NCBI RefSeq assembly: GCF_029867415.1
Contig: NC_081185.1
Coordinates: forward strand, 82,778,469 to 82,842,468
From: Vicia villosa
Lineage: Eukaryota > Streptophyta > Magnoliopsida > Fabales > Fabaceae
DNA length: 64,000 nt
Reading direction: 5' to 3'
Shown here: positions 46,141-57,903 of the stretch, piece by piece
Layout: every line of letters begins with the position of its first letter
How positions within the stretch are numbered: position 1 is the stretch's first letter
Program-made: the position numbers and the translations under genes
Notes under the pieces: model-generated
Told to the model about the DNA's origin: nothing
Seen by the model: only the letters and a program-made list of their open reading frames with translations
Database searches by the model: none

Positions 46141-47504
46141 TTGTATACGTAGGAGACATTGCTTCTCGGAGTAATCTTGTCTGTCGGGATAACTTTTAGT
46201 CATTAGTTGTACCTTGTGCAAATTCTTTCTGTTGCTAACGTTTGAAATTATGTAGCAGAATTTGTTTAATAATGAATTCATGAGATGCAATGCATACGTT
46301 TGTCTTGATTTTGAAAAATCATTAAAACAAGATATGTAAAAGCGTGATATTTGTAAAAACATGCCATTTTTGTAGAAGCGAAATATCGACTCAGCATTTT
46401 AGTAAACCTTAAGGAGTCGGGATACCTTTTTGGTGATAGTATGCTTTCGAACTAACCATGCTTCAATTAGGACTTTTAAGGGTTGTAACGTGGCTTGGTT
46501 CACGGTTTAAGAAAAAAAGGATAAAGGCTCAAAGTTTATTTGTACCCACCCCTCTTCGTGATGATCTTCAGTCCTAAGCTCAGTTAATTCAACTTATGCA
46601 TTCAGGTTCCAAGAGACTTTTGGATTTGCACCTTTGATAATGACGATGGTTCACAAGCAAAGAAAACTTTTGAGATGGCGGTCACTTCTCTCTTTTGGTA
46701 GTCACAACATTGTGTTGTTCAGGAATATATTGACTTCTCTTTTTTCATCTTTTTGATATCCCTAACTTTTGCCTGAACTGTCTATTTTGAGCTTACAGTC
46801 AGCGGGATGCCTTGATTTTTGCCTAAGTCTTCTTTTTGATTTTCGACTTAGCAGGCTTTTCTTTGTATATATGTTTTTCATCATTTTTTTTAAAGATATT
46901 GACTGCCTTGCTTAATGATTGATGAACCATCATTGGATTTTGATTGACATCTCCAACACTTCTTTGATGTGTGCGGATGAACGCTTGTGATTGAAACCTT
47001 TGTTGAAAAGTGTACTGAATGATTCTCTTAAAATAGAATGCACAGCCAAATTAACTAAGAACTATCCTGCCCCAGGTTATGATCAAGGGTTTTAATTAGT
47101 ACAAGAAAGAAACTTCTACTCCTTAGGCTCAAAAGGGGTTGACGAGGGATTAACATCCTTATATCTCCACTGTTTAGGAATTGAAACAATGTCTGTACAT
47201 CGTCAGCATAGTCCGTTCAAAAGCATACTGTATGAGGTTGTGGTATCATTTTTGTCATCCTCCCTTAAAAGGCTTACAGCTTTAGCAGGAGTTGAGTATC
47301 ATAAAATAGATGCAAAATAAAGACGCAATTTAAAATAAGTGATAGCGAAATGATTTATTCAAGACAAACATATGCAATGCACTAATGATGATTATTAAAA
47401 CAGATAATGTCTATCATGAGTCAAATGTTTAAACAAACAGAAAAGAAACTTGCAAATGAAAGTAGATCTAATGATCCAAAAGTTTTTCCGTCTAGACGTT
47501 AATC
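46141..47504 (-). other. outer element internal spacer
   Basis: No supported gene on either strand. Near 46790-46860 the reverse strand shows GACTTAGGCAAAAAT, a motif of the Ogre 3' region, indicating this is decayed Ogre-like internal sequence. Nothing else is recognised. Confidence 0.6.
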
Positions 47505-47826
47505 AGTTTTGTCATGCCTAGGTATAGGAGCGGTGATCACCACAGAAGTTTTCAGGAGGGTTGAATTTGACCTCTCCGTCATCGATCAGATCTTGAATCT
47601 TATTCCTCAATGTCTAGTAATTATTTTTGTAATGTCCAGGAATGTTGGAATGGTACGCGCACCTCGCATTGAGTTTATAGCCAGAGGTGTTAGAATTCTT
47701 GGGAGCATCCTTCAGAGTAATCAATCTGATCTTCAACAGATGTTGTAATGTTTGAGCGGACGACATATTAATTTTGGTGAATTGACGCTTAGGTGCATCT
47801 GGCTTGCGTCGTTGTTGTTGAATTGG
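47505..47826 (-). pseudogene. gag (pseudo): relic of Ogre/Tat gag in the outer element
   Basis: One reverse-strand frame reads RRKPDAPKRQFTKINMSSAQ, then a helix TLQHLLKIRLITLKDAPKN, then RCAYHSNIPGHYKNNY followed by TAG. This is the C-terminal part of a Tat-type Gag. It parallels the CPYHQGAPGHDLEHC region of the nested Ogre, but the last Cys is replaced by Tyr and the next Trp codon by a stop, both G-to-A changes. Further on, KIQDLIDDGEVKFNPPEN continues before more stops. It shows the outer element descends from a coding Ogre-like element and is not able to make Gag. Confidence 0.75.
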
Positions 47827-48385
47827 TGTAGAGATTCAGAGTATCCGGGGTTCGAGTTTTCGGAATGTGTATCTGATAAGAATGTTTTAGAATGTCCGGG
47901 GTTCGAGTTTTCGGAATGTGTATCTGATAAGAATGTTTCAGAATGTCCGGGGTTCGAGCTTCCGGAATGTATATCTAATTGGAATGTTTCAGAAGTCTGG
48001 GGTTCGAGCTTCCAGAATGTTCATCTGATTTGAACTTTCAGAATGTCCGGGGTTCGAGCTTCCGAAATGTATATCTGATTGGAATGTTTCAGAAGTCTGG
48101 GGTTCGAGCTTCCAGAATGTTCATCTGATTGGAACTTTCATAATGTCCGGGGTTCGAGCTTCCGGAATGTATATCTGATTGGAATATTTCAGAAGTCTGG
48201 GGTTCGAGCTTTCAGAATGTTCATCTGATTGGGACTTTCAGAATGTCCGGGGTTCGAGCTTCCGGAATGTATATCTGATTGGAATGTTTCAGAAGTCCGG
48301 GGTTCGAGCTTCCAGAATGTTCATTTGATTGGAACTTTCAGAATGTCCGGGGTTCGAGCTTCCGGAATGTTCATCTGATTAGGAT
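47826..48385. repeat. tandem array GTCCGGGGTTCGAGCTTCCG (about 50-bp unit, 99-bp dimer)
   Basis: Each unit has G(T)CCGGGGTTCGAGCTTCCG, then GAATGTATATCTGATTGGAA and TGTTTCAGAA. Two variants alternate (TATATCTGATTGGAATGTTT against TTCATCTGATTGGAACTTTC), giving a higher-order dimer of about 99 bases, with roughly eleven monomers in all. Confidence 0.88.
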
Positions 48386-49482
48386 TGATTTGTTGATGGT
48401 ATTTTTCTGACCAGTTGGTCGACCTGAAAGGAAAAGTTAGTTTTATGTGATATTATGAATGCAAATGCAATCTTTTCAAGGATCTTTAGGAATTTAGTTA
48501 GCAACATTAGAAAATAGTTTGGTCGCGTCTTTGTCTGAAGACTTCTGACTTTTGTCTTTGAATGTCTTTCTTTGAGAATCAAGCTCACCATATCCAGTGG
48601 GTCATAGCCTCTAATTCAGGATACTTGTACTTTTGAATTTGAAAGCATATAGCTAGAGAAAAATAAATCCTCTTGCCCCTTGATAGGAATTCAGTCCTTG
48701 ATAAGAACACCTGAAATTGTGCGCCCTAAATTCCTAAGATCCTTGAAAGGGTTAGTTAAATCATGTTATGCTTATGATGTCATGATATTATGCAATGCAT
48801 CAGGCAAACCGTAAGCTAGTAAGGACGAGTGAGTCCCACAAGAAAAAACCTGCAAGAAAACCAAAGGGTTAGTAGCAAGCACAGACAAGTCACACAAGGG
48901 TCCTTAAGTTTAAAGGCTTGCGTGAAGTTTGTAGGTAAGTACCCTCCCCACTAAAGTTAAGTCGGTTCAACCTGTCCTATATAAAGATCGGGTTCTAGGG
49001 AGCTCATATCATTGACCTTTCTCGAAGGCGCTTATCTCATTTCGGCAATCGAATCACCGACCGAGAAGGTCCTGAAAATCCAGTCCATATGAGTGTAGCT
49101 TCGAGTATCAACCAACTTCAGTCGGAACCAAAGCCAGCCATCTCGCTACTTTCTAATAGGCCAAAGTCAAGTTCAACTAGGGTTCTAGGGGCAAATTAGT
49201 GCTTAATGACACCACGCAGCAGCCAAGTGTTTCCTCGAGTCGGATCCCAAGGAACACCAGGACAAACAAATGTGTCACGCTAACGATGACCACCATATCA
49301 ACCACATCAGTATACGCTGTGCAGTCTCCTTGGTCTCATGCCATTTACCTAAGGTACTCAGATCCGGGTTAGGATCTTTCACACAAGTAAATACCCAAAG
49401 AACCCTTTAAGAATAAATCAAACAAGACAAACAATTTAAGTGATCCTAAACTTTAAGGTAACCCCTCTTTTATTCGAAAGTA
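48386..49482 (-). other. outer element leader region (minus strand)
   Basis: No supported gene. Near 49355-49400 the reverse strand has GATCCTAACCCGGATC, similar to AATCCTAACCCGGATTAAG in the Ogre leader at 16113, so this is the equivalent leader after the primer site. Confidence 0.65.
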
Positions 49483-49500
49483 TCCCCAGCAGAGTCGCCA
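49483..49500 (-). other. outer element primer binding site
   Basis: The reverse strand reads TGGCGACTCTGCTGGGGA, four bases from the LTR edge. It is almost the same as the nested Ogre site and fixes the minus orientation. Confidence 0.88.
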
Positions 49501-49504
49501 TTTC

Positions 49505-52500
49505 TGTAATACTGTGAACTGACTTTTTATCGAAATGTCGCGGTAAGCAATAGTCGCCACCGACTTTTATTTTATCCAATTTTTAGGAAAGGCTAAAAGA
49601 ACAGGAAAAGACCTTTTAAAAAGATTTTGAGTTCGGGGGGTAAGCTATACAAAGGGAAGGTGTAAGGCACCCTTTGCATCCATGGTTATCCATGGGCTCT
49701 TGATTGCTTGGCTCACTTTGTTTTCAAAATGTTTGAACTGTTTGAAAAGCGGGGTGTGAATAGAAAAGATTTTGTTAAGGACTTTAACTTGTAAATAAGC
49801 GTAACCTTGTTTTGAAAGTATTTGAAAATAGTTGGAAAATATTTTGATTTGAACTTAGAGCAAGCAATTAGTGGCAACTACCCTAAGTTTAAAAACTTTT
49901 TCTTTTAGCTTTTCAGGCGAAAGGATCTATCCATGCCATAAGAGGGCAGGAAGTCTTTCAATTGGATGTTTAAGGGTCATCGAGATTATCATTCACCACA
50001 AGACTGTCCCCTGCCATAAAGAGGGCAGGTAGTCTAAGGGAAGGATATAATAGTCATTAATCTTTTTAGGCATCATGCGAGGATACCTTAGCAATAGGAC
50101 AATCATATTTATTTTTCCGAGGCAGCATCGAGGGACTGGATGATTTTTATTCTTGAAGGAAACCTTGCTTTAGGTATCCTCGGAATCGAGGGACTTGACT
50201 ATTTTTACAATTAGAGGCAACAGGCAGCAAGGCAACAAGGCAACCGGAGGGATTACCCTAAAGGTGAGTGTGTGGCACAATCAGGTGGTTAATTCAGATA
50301 TCTTTATCTTGTAATTAGTTATCTACTTCTGTTAAAGGCTTGCACTCCCTAAGATTACTAACCACGCAGTTTAAAATGAGCAGAAATTAAAGGCAGAAAT
50401 TAAAGTTCCTACGCTATTACAATAAACACCTGCGGGGACGGGGATTACAATAAAAACCTCTAGGGGAATGCGGAAATTAAAAGGCGGAAAAAATAAGAGG
50501 GATCAATAATTATCTTTGAGCGCTTTGATCTTCTCGAACCCTCGATTGACTCTGAAAATTAAGAGAAAAATAATAGAGTGAGTGTAGGCATGATTCATTG
50601 ATTACTCGAGGCAAACCCTATTTTAAAATAAAAACAAAATGACATTAAAATAAATAAAGAAATAAATAAGAAACTTAGCTTTTTTGATCGCCATGGCGCG
50701 TAGTGGGAGGATCTTGAGATAACCCTGAAAAGTAGGCGTGAAGAAGAGAAGTGTTAGTGCATTTAAGATTCGTTAACTATTGGTATAAACCCTGCTTTAT
50801 CCCAAAAGGAAAATAAAATAAATGAATGGGATTAAACAAACCCTAAAAGGTTAATCAAAGTTCGACCAGATAGATAAGCGATAAGCAAACATACAGTGAT
50901 TAGTTATCACGAGGAAGATTAATATCAGGGTTTAAAGCAATCGGTTTAAATATGAAAATACATAAAAATAAATAATTCGAGATTGTTAGAAAAAATCGAA
51001 GGTTCGATTAAATAAATTAAAAGGTCATGGAAAATATTTATTTAATGAAGACATAACATATTTAAAAATAATTTTTAAGATAGTAATAAAAAAATAGAGA
51101 AAAGGAAATAGACAAAAAGACTTAAAAATAAAATAAAATAAAATAATAAAAAGAATTCTTAGCTCTGATTCCATATGGGTCTGCTCTGGTGGTCCATGAT
51201 GGTCTTGCGCTTCAAGGGCCTCAGATCTGGCTACGTGTGAATCGATTGGAAGAAACAGGAAGGTGCATGGTATATCATGTGAGTGCGTGCGCACTGGATC
51301 CCTGAAAATGTTGATTGATAAAAAATTTGTGTACCCCATGGATTGTGGACAGCCTCTCTCTCTTGCCAAGCGTGCTGTAGATGCAACTTGATAACATATT
51401 TACTTAAAAACAATAAATGTAAAATAATGAGAATAATGGGATAGTCAAACAAACAAAGTCATATGGGGCCCTGGAGTGCGCGCTAGCCAATCGCGAGGGG
51501 AGAGAGAGAACGAATGTCTGACTGGCCAATGAAGAACGCACACGCGTGCAGTCAAGAGGTCAGCGTCCTCGTCATCATCTCCAACCTCCACACCTGCGGA
51601 TTTTGTTGCAACCGTAGCTGTGGAATTACCTGCGGATTTTCCGCAGGTTTTCTTCCAAATTTTCTGACCTTTGAAACAGCCACGGGTGACGTCGCAGGGA
51701 TCCCTATCTTGCCTAGATCCACTAATTAAAGACCCAGGAATCTGATAGCGTTGTTAGTTCGGCGGGAAACACCCTAAAAACTAAAATACGAAGAAGAAAA
51801 GGCTTGTGCCCTAACAATGGTGATTTCAAGTCTATGCGTGAAAGCTTCGCATTAACGGTTCTAATGGCTTCCAAACACCTTCACAAACTCAAATACGTGG
51901 TTAGATAACATTGAAACAAAGAGAAACATGATATACGAAAATTTAAAAATATGAATGTATATGGTGTTTATGATGCATGGATTCCGTGTGTAATCACATG
52001 CTTATTCTCACCTGCACTTACCCTTTTATCTTCCAAGAATGGAATGGAACGAAAAAATAATCTTTGAAGCGTCTTGAATTGGAGAATCCGAATTGCCCTA
52101 GCTTGCTGTTGTTTTTCACGACTTAGAAACCCTTGTATTTCTCCCCAATCTCTTTTTTTTTCTCCTATGAGGCTGCAGTAATATGTATGTATATATGAGG
52201 TGGATTAGGGTTTTAAAACTTAGGCCAAAGATCACTTAATTTGTGAGGAAAATATTTGATTCCAAATTGCACCCAATATTTCTATTTTTGAGTCTTCTAG
52301 TATTTTATGCATATTTTCCTTAAATCATGACCATTAGATCAACCTCCATTTGATTATATAATTTTTTTAAATAATCAAATCATATTTTATAATTAAATAA
52401 TGATTTTATTTTGATTTATTTTGATTTTAATGAATAAATTCAAAATAAAATAAATAAAAATCACAAGATAAAGATAAAATGATCCATGGGCCTTTGATGA

Positions 52501-53356
52501 GCTTAAACCCACGTGGAAAACTTGAAATTAGAGGCCCAGGACTCAAATTTCAAAATTCACCGATTAGAGTTTCATGTAATTCTCAACTTTTGCCCAAATT
52601 GCACCAATCATAACTCTTTCAATATTTATCATACGGAGATGATCCAGGACTTTTTGGAAACCTTGAAGAGTCCTCTAAACCATATCTTTGGTCTCATGTC
52701 AAAATTATTTTCCATGCTCCTTGTATCCTCTTCTGAAAAAGATGACTTTTGGTTGACTTTCGAAGGGGACCTGTAATGTTTTGAGTCATATCTCCCAAAT
52801 GAAGCATTTTTTGACTTGGCATGTGAGAGACAAAATTGTAGAGAATCCAATTTCCTTCAAATGGAGCTTTGGATGGAAAATTTCTGATGTTCCATGTGGG
52901 AGTTATGGCTGGTCAAAGTTCAGTTGACTTTCTCCTATACAAACCCTAATTTAGAAACTTTTTGAACTGTTGATTTTTGATCTTTCCTTGATGAAACATG
53001 ATCAATACTTGATCAAATGGTGAATTATACTTCAATATTAGGATCTTGACAAAAAAATCAGGAGTTTTGACTTTACTTTGCCCACAGTTGACTTTTAGGT
53101 CAACCCAGTCGACTGTTGACTTTCTGAATATTTGAGTGATCAATATTTTAAGCTGAGACTTGATACTTGTCATAGAGGTAATGTAAGATACTTTGAGCCA
53201 TATGGGATGCCTTGGAGTCATTGGTTCACTGATTTTCCTTTGAGTAAACCAAACCCTAGTTTCAGAGCCTTGCATAGGAGAGTGTGTCTTGGAGCTTTAT
53301 GTATTGATTTGAATTTGTATAAGAGAAATAGTATGGGCAAATTTTGGGGTATGACT
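49505..53356 (-). repeat. outer element 5' LTR (right copy)
   Basis: It starts TGTAATACTG and ends GGTATGACT on the plus strand; the last base is T instead of the expected A. It is homologous along its length to 6162-10028, with dozens of substitutions and a deletion of about 17 bases near 51341. It carries the same conserved hairpin (CCATGG TTAT CCATGG on the plus strand, about 49680-49696). Confidence 0.92.
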
Positions 53357-53361
53357 GTTAG
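53357..53361. repeat. target-site duplication GTTAG (right copy)
   Basis: This copy matches 6157-6161. Confidence 0.9.
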
Positions 53362-54512
53362 TAAGTTCATCACTTAACGATTAACAAAATTGACATCAAG
53401 AATCATAACAACATTGTAAAAAATCAACATTATGTACATGGTGCTAAACATATTTAAAATCAAGTAAACACATGAATAATGATGTCAATATACACCATGA
53501 ATAATTAATATTCATGGATTTCAATCTATAATCTTCATCATCTTTAGGTTTGAATCTAATGAGAATATACAAAAAAAAATAAAAAATAATGAGACAAAAG
53601 AAACAATGAGAATATACAAAAAATAAAGTCAACACATATGAGCCAAACGAAATAACAAAATTAAAGAAATGAGCAAAAATTCAAAGTCATCGGAAACGAA
53701 CCAAACTCATATAGTCACATCCAAATGTCCCCCTGAACTCAAAAATAATATTGGTTTTACCGAATTTCGACCGGAAGCGAGACTTTTAAGCCGATTAACA
53801 AAACAGTAGCGAAAATTGAAAATAAAAGTGCACGAAATGGAAAACTAAGCATAGAATTAGATTCAAAAGCATCGTTCAACCCGAAAAACACTAATCATAT
53901 GCATCGTTCTACAACGGTCAAAGAGTTATGACATTTTTTCGTAAAGTCGGCGTATCGTACCAAACTTGCAAATCGAGAAGGAAAGGAACAAACAAGCATA
54001 AGGCAATAAACTTCTAGAAATCAAGAACCACAATTAACATCCAACAACTCAAGTTCCAAATTACATCAACAATTTAATCCCAACTCAAAATGCACAATGA
54101 TTTTCTCTAGTTTCTACACTTTCTATGAGTCAAAATAATAATGAAATGCATCAACAACTACCTATAAAAAAAACTACATTATTTGTGTTCAAAACAATCT
54201 CAACCACCTTCACAAAGCATGTTATATCCAACTCTAATGATCAATCCTTCACACAAGGCAATTCTAAACAATTTCTAGCAAGTAAAAAAAAATGGAAACA
54301 CGACACAACTCATGCTCAAGAATCTAGTTTATCCAACAACAATTATCAACAAGATTCAAATCGAGAACTCTCACCATATTCAATTTCAAATTCACAAACC
54401 AACCATAACACTAACTCCATTGAAAATTCAGCAACACCACCTTCATTAACAACTCTATCGATATCAACTTTCAACAATACAACATCATCAATCCAATTAA
54501 AACTTCCAGCAC
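53362..54512. other. unassigned AT-rich segment, probably 5' part of CACTA-1
   Basis: By the nesting logic this should be the continuation of CACTA-1. The bases next to the TSD (reverse strand ACTTACTAAC) do match the duplicated CACTA-2 leader block. Beyond that I see no AGCGCT repeats, no terminal CACTA and no recognised protein. The 141-codon frame at 54125-54550 is rich in N, S and T, low in complexity and runs into the next LTR, so I do not call it a gene. Confidence 0.45.
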
Positions 54513-54925
54513 TGTTATTGATCTTACCGAGCAGATCAGATGGCCGGTAACAATGAAGGCTTAAAGTTCCGAACGGTTGAGAGGGGGAAAAAGGGGTTGT
54601 ACCTGCAAGGCACTCCGATGCCAAAGTATGTGTTCCATAAGGTACAACAAAGTGAGAGAATTTTTGGGGTAAGAAAAGATTACCTTGCCCTCTATCATAA
54701 GAGGGCTATTTATGGGGTGCCCTTATGCGAAATTGGCTCCGTCTTTTGAGGCGGGGATTTTGGTGATGCGTGGGCTGGCTGCTTACTGGGCACGAGTGTG
54801 CCTCGTGGTCGGTTGTCCAAGGCGTCTGCCCGGAGCGGTCTGGAGGAGGTTGCCACGCGTGGTCCAAAGCGCCTTAAGCCGAAGGTTGGATTGGCCAAAT
54901 TAGATTTATTGGATCGGCCATAACA
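54513..54925 (-). repeat. 3' LTR of the Tat-clade element (413 bp)
   Basis: It has perfect TGTTAT/ATAACA ends. On the minus strand a TATA box ATAAATAG (54714-54707) is directly followed by a perfect inverted repeat GCCCTC-8 nt-GAGGGC (54706-54687) at the expected transcription start. The small frames within are not genes. Confidence 0.82.
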
Positions 54926-55220
54926 GGAGCCCCCTAAGTCGTTGCTTCTGCTCGTGGGAGTGACGGCTTAGAGGAAGTTGATCTGGGGGATCTGCAGGGG
55001 ACGCGTGCCCAGGGCATCCGAGGGGGATAGGCCCGAAACTTTTGAGGAGAGGAAGGGTTAGGTCGGGAGTCAAGAAGCGTATCATTTTGGAGAAGTTAGT
55101 TGGGGGCGTGTCGCATTTGATGCAAAATGATGGCTACCCTATACCTAGGCTGCTAGGGTTAATGATGGCCATGCCGTTCCACAGTGTCGCACGTGTGGCG
55201 CATGTGACATCCTCAACAGC

Positions 55221-55230
55221 CTATAAATAT
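55221..55230 (+). promoter_or_regulatory. TATA box of the antisense gene
   Basis: CTATAAATAT lies about 30 bases before a CT-rich start-like stretch. A 5' untranslated exon would end at 55361 (CTT|GTAAGT) and resume at 55814 (TTTCAG|GTGAAATATGG). Confidence 0.7.
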
Positions 55231-55820
55231 CAGGGTTTGCCATTTTCCCCAAATTTTTTAAATTCCTTCACGTCGTTCTCTCTTCTCTACTGCCGACCGA
55301 CAGTTTTGCTGTGGTGATCTTCTTCTTCTTGTTCTTCGTTCCATCCGTGAAAACCTTACTTGTAAGTTCGTTTCTGACTTTGTTTTATAACTTTTCATGC
55401 TTAGATGTTTGTTAGGAATTGTTTTCATGTGGTTAGGGTATGTTTTTTTTCAGGGATGATTTTTGATGAAGATATAGGGTGAAACTAACGGTAGGTGGAG
55501 GAGATGGAGGATTTCTCCGTTGCTTGCGGCGGTGTACGGTTGAGTTTTTCGTTTGAGGATACTGTCTAGCTTGTCGATAGCGGTTTGGGAGTATTGATCA
55601 ACCGTGACTGTGTTTTTAGTGTTTTTTCTAGGAGAATAGGCCGTTATGGTGTAGAGTGTGTCTTCCTTTTGCTCGGATTCTGTTTTTCTGGATAGGGCCA
55701 AGGTCGCGGGCCGTTTGGTCTTTGGACCGTTGGTGCTCCCTTTCACTCTGAACGGTGGTGGAAGGGCGGATTTGATTTAACTGTCGAATTCACTGCTCTC
55801 CCCTGTGTTTCAGGTGAAAT

Positions 55821-57903
55821 ATGGCCGAAGTGGGACGTCCGTCAGCCTCGGGTTCGTCGTCCTCTACTCCCCCAGCCCGGCAGGAGGTGCCCTTGTCGGC
55901 CTGGGTGGTCCAGGAAGCGCTTGACGTCGTGAGTTATTTTCTGGAAGATGACTCGGATATCTTCACGAAGATTGGGGGTTACGTGGATCGTTCCGGGGAT
56001 ACCTCCAGGAATGGGTGGTTGGTTATTATCTCGGCCGAAGGGGATCGTATCTGTGACGTATATACCCCCTATCTGCTCCCCATGTACGAGGTAGTCTTCC
56101 GGGAGATGGGGTTCCGCGTGCCTTTTTCAGAGTTTCAGATGGCCGTTCTTAACCACTTGGAGGTGGCCCCTGCACAGCTTCATCCTAATTCGATCACTTT
56201 CATCCGGGCGTTTAAGCTGGTCTGCTCTCACCTGAAGATAGGGGCGACCATCCCTTTGTTCTTTTATATATTCTGTGTGCAACGCACGGTGAGGGACAGT
56301 CGCTTTGGATGGGTGTCTTTGAAGCAGTCAAAGAAAATCTTCAAGTCTTACTCGGATTCCCTGAAGGGTTATAAGCCCCGCTTCTTCCTTATCCGTCCTC
56401 AGTCTCGGGAGGCCCGCGACAGTGTCTTTGCTAGGGTTCCGACCGTGGACGTCAATGGTCGTCCGGTGCTCAAAGATATTGGGGAGCCAGTCGCCACTCG
56501 GAGACATAAGTTTAGATTTTTCTGGTCTCGGGATCATTTTGGGTACGGCACTGACCAGTATATTACCAAACTTTCGGATTTGGATGAGGATGCACGAGGG
56601 GACTATGCTCTCCTTCAGAACATCGGGCCTTCCTGCGGTCGCCAAGGTGGACCGCTCGGGGAAGCCTGTTGTGGACGAAGATGGGGAGATCGTTAGGGAA
56701 CCGGGCGTGATTAGTATAAAGGAACTCCTGGCTAGTGGGACTTATGAGGGTGCATTTGCCTATCTGGGTATCTGCCCCTCTCCCCTATGTTTTGTTATTT
56801 TAACTTGTTATTTTGTTGTTTGTAGCTTTTGGTAGTGGTCTTATGACGAACTGATCCTCATGTTTTTATTCTTCTTTGCGGAGTCGATGGATCGGGCGCG
56901 CCATGATCGGATGCTCAGACAGGAGAGCAAGGCCAAGGGGATTGTCAAGAAGAGTGCTGGCCCTAGGTTGGTTGCGGTGCAGAGGTCTCTGGTGACGGGC
57001 TCAGGCACTTCCTCTTCTTCCCCAGCTGCTGTTGGTTCCCCGTTGCAGGCTTCTGACCAGGGCGAATCCTTGAGGCCGGTCACGGTGCTTCCTTCCCCTC
57101 TTCGCCAGCAGCCGGATCCGGATGCACTAATCCGTCACAAACGGCAAAGGGTCGAGGCCGTGGATCTGACTCAGGAGGAGGCTGGCGATATCTTTACCAT
57201 CCCTTCGTGCTTTCTTCAGCCCCGGTTCTTTGAGGGAGAGCCTTCTCTGACCATTCCCCGTGCGGAGTCTCTCCACATCGAAGGTTTGGAGCCTTCTATT
57301 CGGCAAAGGTTTTTGGTGCAGGATGCTTCGGCTCTGGTTCGGATCCTTGAGCTGGCTACCCTTTATGTCCGCTGGGCGCCTTTGTCTGCGGAAGCGGCGA
57401 GACTGCTCGAGGAGACCATTAAGGTGAAGACGGCTGCTTTTGCGGAGCGGGACCAGATGCTGAAAGAGCAGAGCAAGGAGTTGGCGACCGTGAAGGCACG
57501 TCTGATGGCGAAGGAGGATGCTCTGGCGGACGTGCAGGGTCAGTACACTTTGCTTTCTCGGACTCTGTATGGAGCGATGCTGTCTTCCTCGGTGAAAGAG
57601 GCTTCTCTTCGTCGATCTCAGGCCCCTGCTGAGGACGAGACGGAGGAAGAGAGGGCCCTCTCGACCCGGGCAGACTTGATTCAGTACATTCGAGTTTTGG
57701 GGGGTGATTGTGTTGCTCCTGCCGAGGACACCTATAATTCCACCGTGGCCCAACTCAAGTTGAAGAATCCTAGGGTGGAATTGGTGACCGAGGGTACCGG
57801 GTCGTACCATCGTATGGAGGGTGACCAGATTGTCTCTTCGGTCTTTGGGGAAGAGCCAGCGACTCAGGAAGCCGAGGAAGTTCAGATGGAGGAAGGTGCT
57901 TGA
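55821..57903 (+). pseudogene. antisense-ORF protein of Tat element ('putative gypsy type transposon' domain), frameshifted
   Basis: A gene on the strand opposite pol. The first exon codes for a Ser/Pro-rich start and then a domain resembling Pfam Transposase_28: LPMYEVVFREMGFRVPFSEF, LNHLEVAPAQLHPNSITFI, FKLVCSHLKIGATIPLFFYI. Near 56626 an extra G in a GGG run shifts the frame. Before it the frame reads YALLQNIG; after it the continuation is in the +1 frame (LPAVAKVDRSGKPVVDEDGE ... YEGAFAYLG). A donor at 56768 (G|GTATCT) opens an intron; the expected acceptor before ESMDRARHDR reads TTTGCGG|AG, so it may be mutated. The last exon (about 56881-57903) has a coiled coil (ERDQMLKEQSKELATVKARL) and an acidic tail. 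The function of such proteins is unknown. The frameshift makes this copy defective. Confidence 0.72.

Larger units (their letters stand above)
6162..53356 (-). mobile_element. outer non-autonomous Ogre/Tat-like LTR retrotransposon (minus strand)
   Basis: Two long direct repeats (6162-10028 and 49505-53356) flank it, with TSD GTTAG on both sides. The primer binding site, read on the minus strand as TGGCGACTCTGCTGGGGA, lies at 49500-49483 next to the right LTR, and a purine-rich tract adjoins the left LTR at 10029-10040; both fix the minus orientation. Once the nested Ogre at 10338-44391 is removed, the internal region is only about 5.4 kb. It has no RT, RNase H or integrase, just a gag relic (47505-47826) and tandem arrays. 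It is therefore a large non-autonomous derivative that would need proteins from an autonomous relative. Confidence 0.9.

Noticed and set aside
47500..48400. CRISPR-like appearance of regularly spaced repeats
   Set aside because: The spacers are themselves repeats (two alternating monomers), and the context is a plant retrotransposon; no cas genes.
54125..54550. 141-codon frame rich in N, S and T
   Set aside because: Low complexity, and it crosses into the LTR at 54513, so it is not a conserved gene.
57127..57810. 227-codon minus-strand frame opposite the antisense gene
   Set aside because: GC-rich shadow of the coiled-coil coding strand; rich in R, H and L with no motif.
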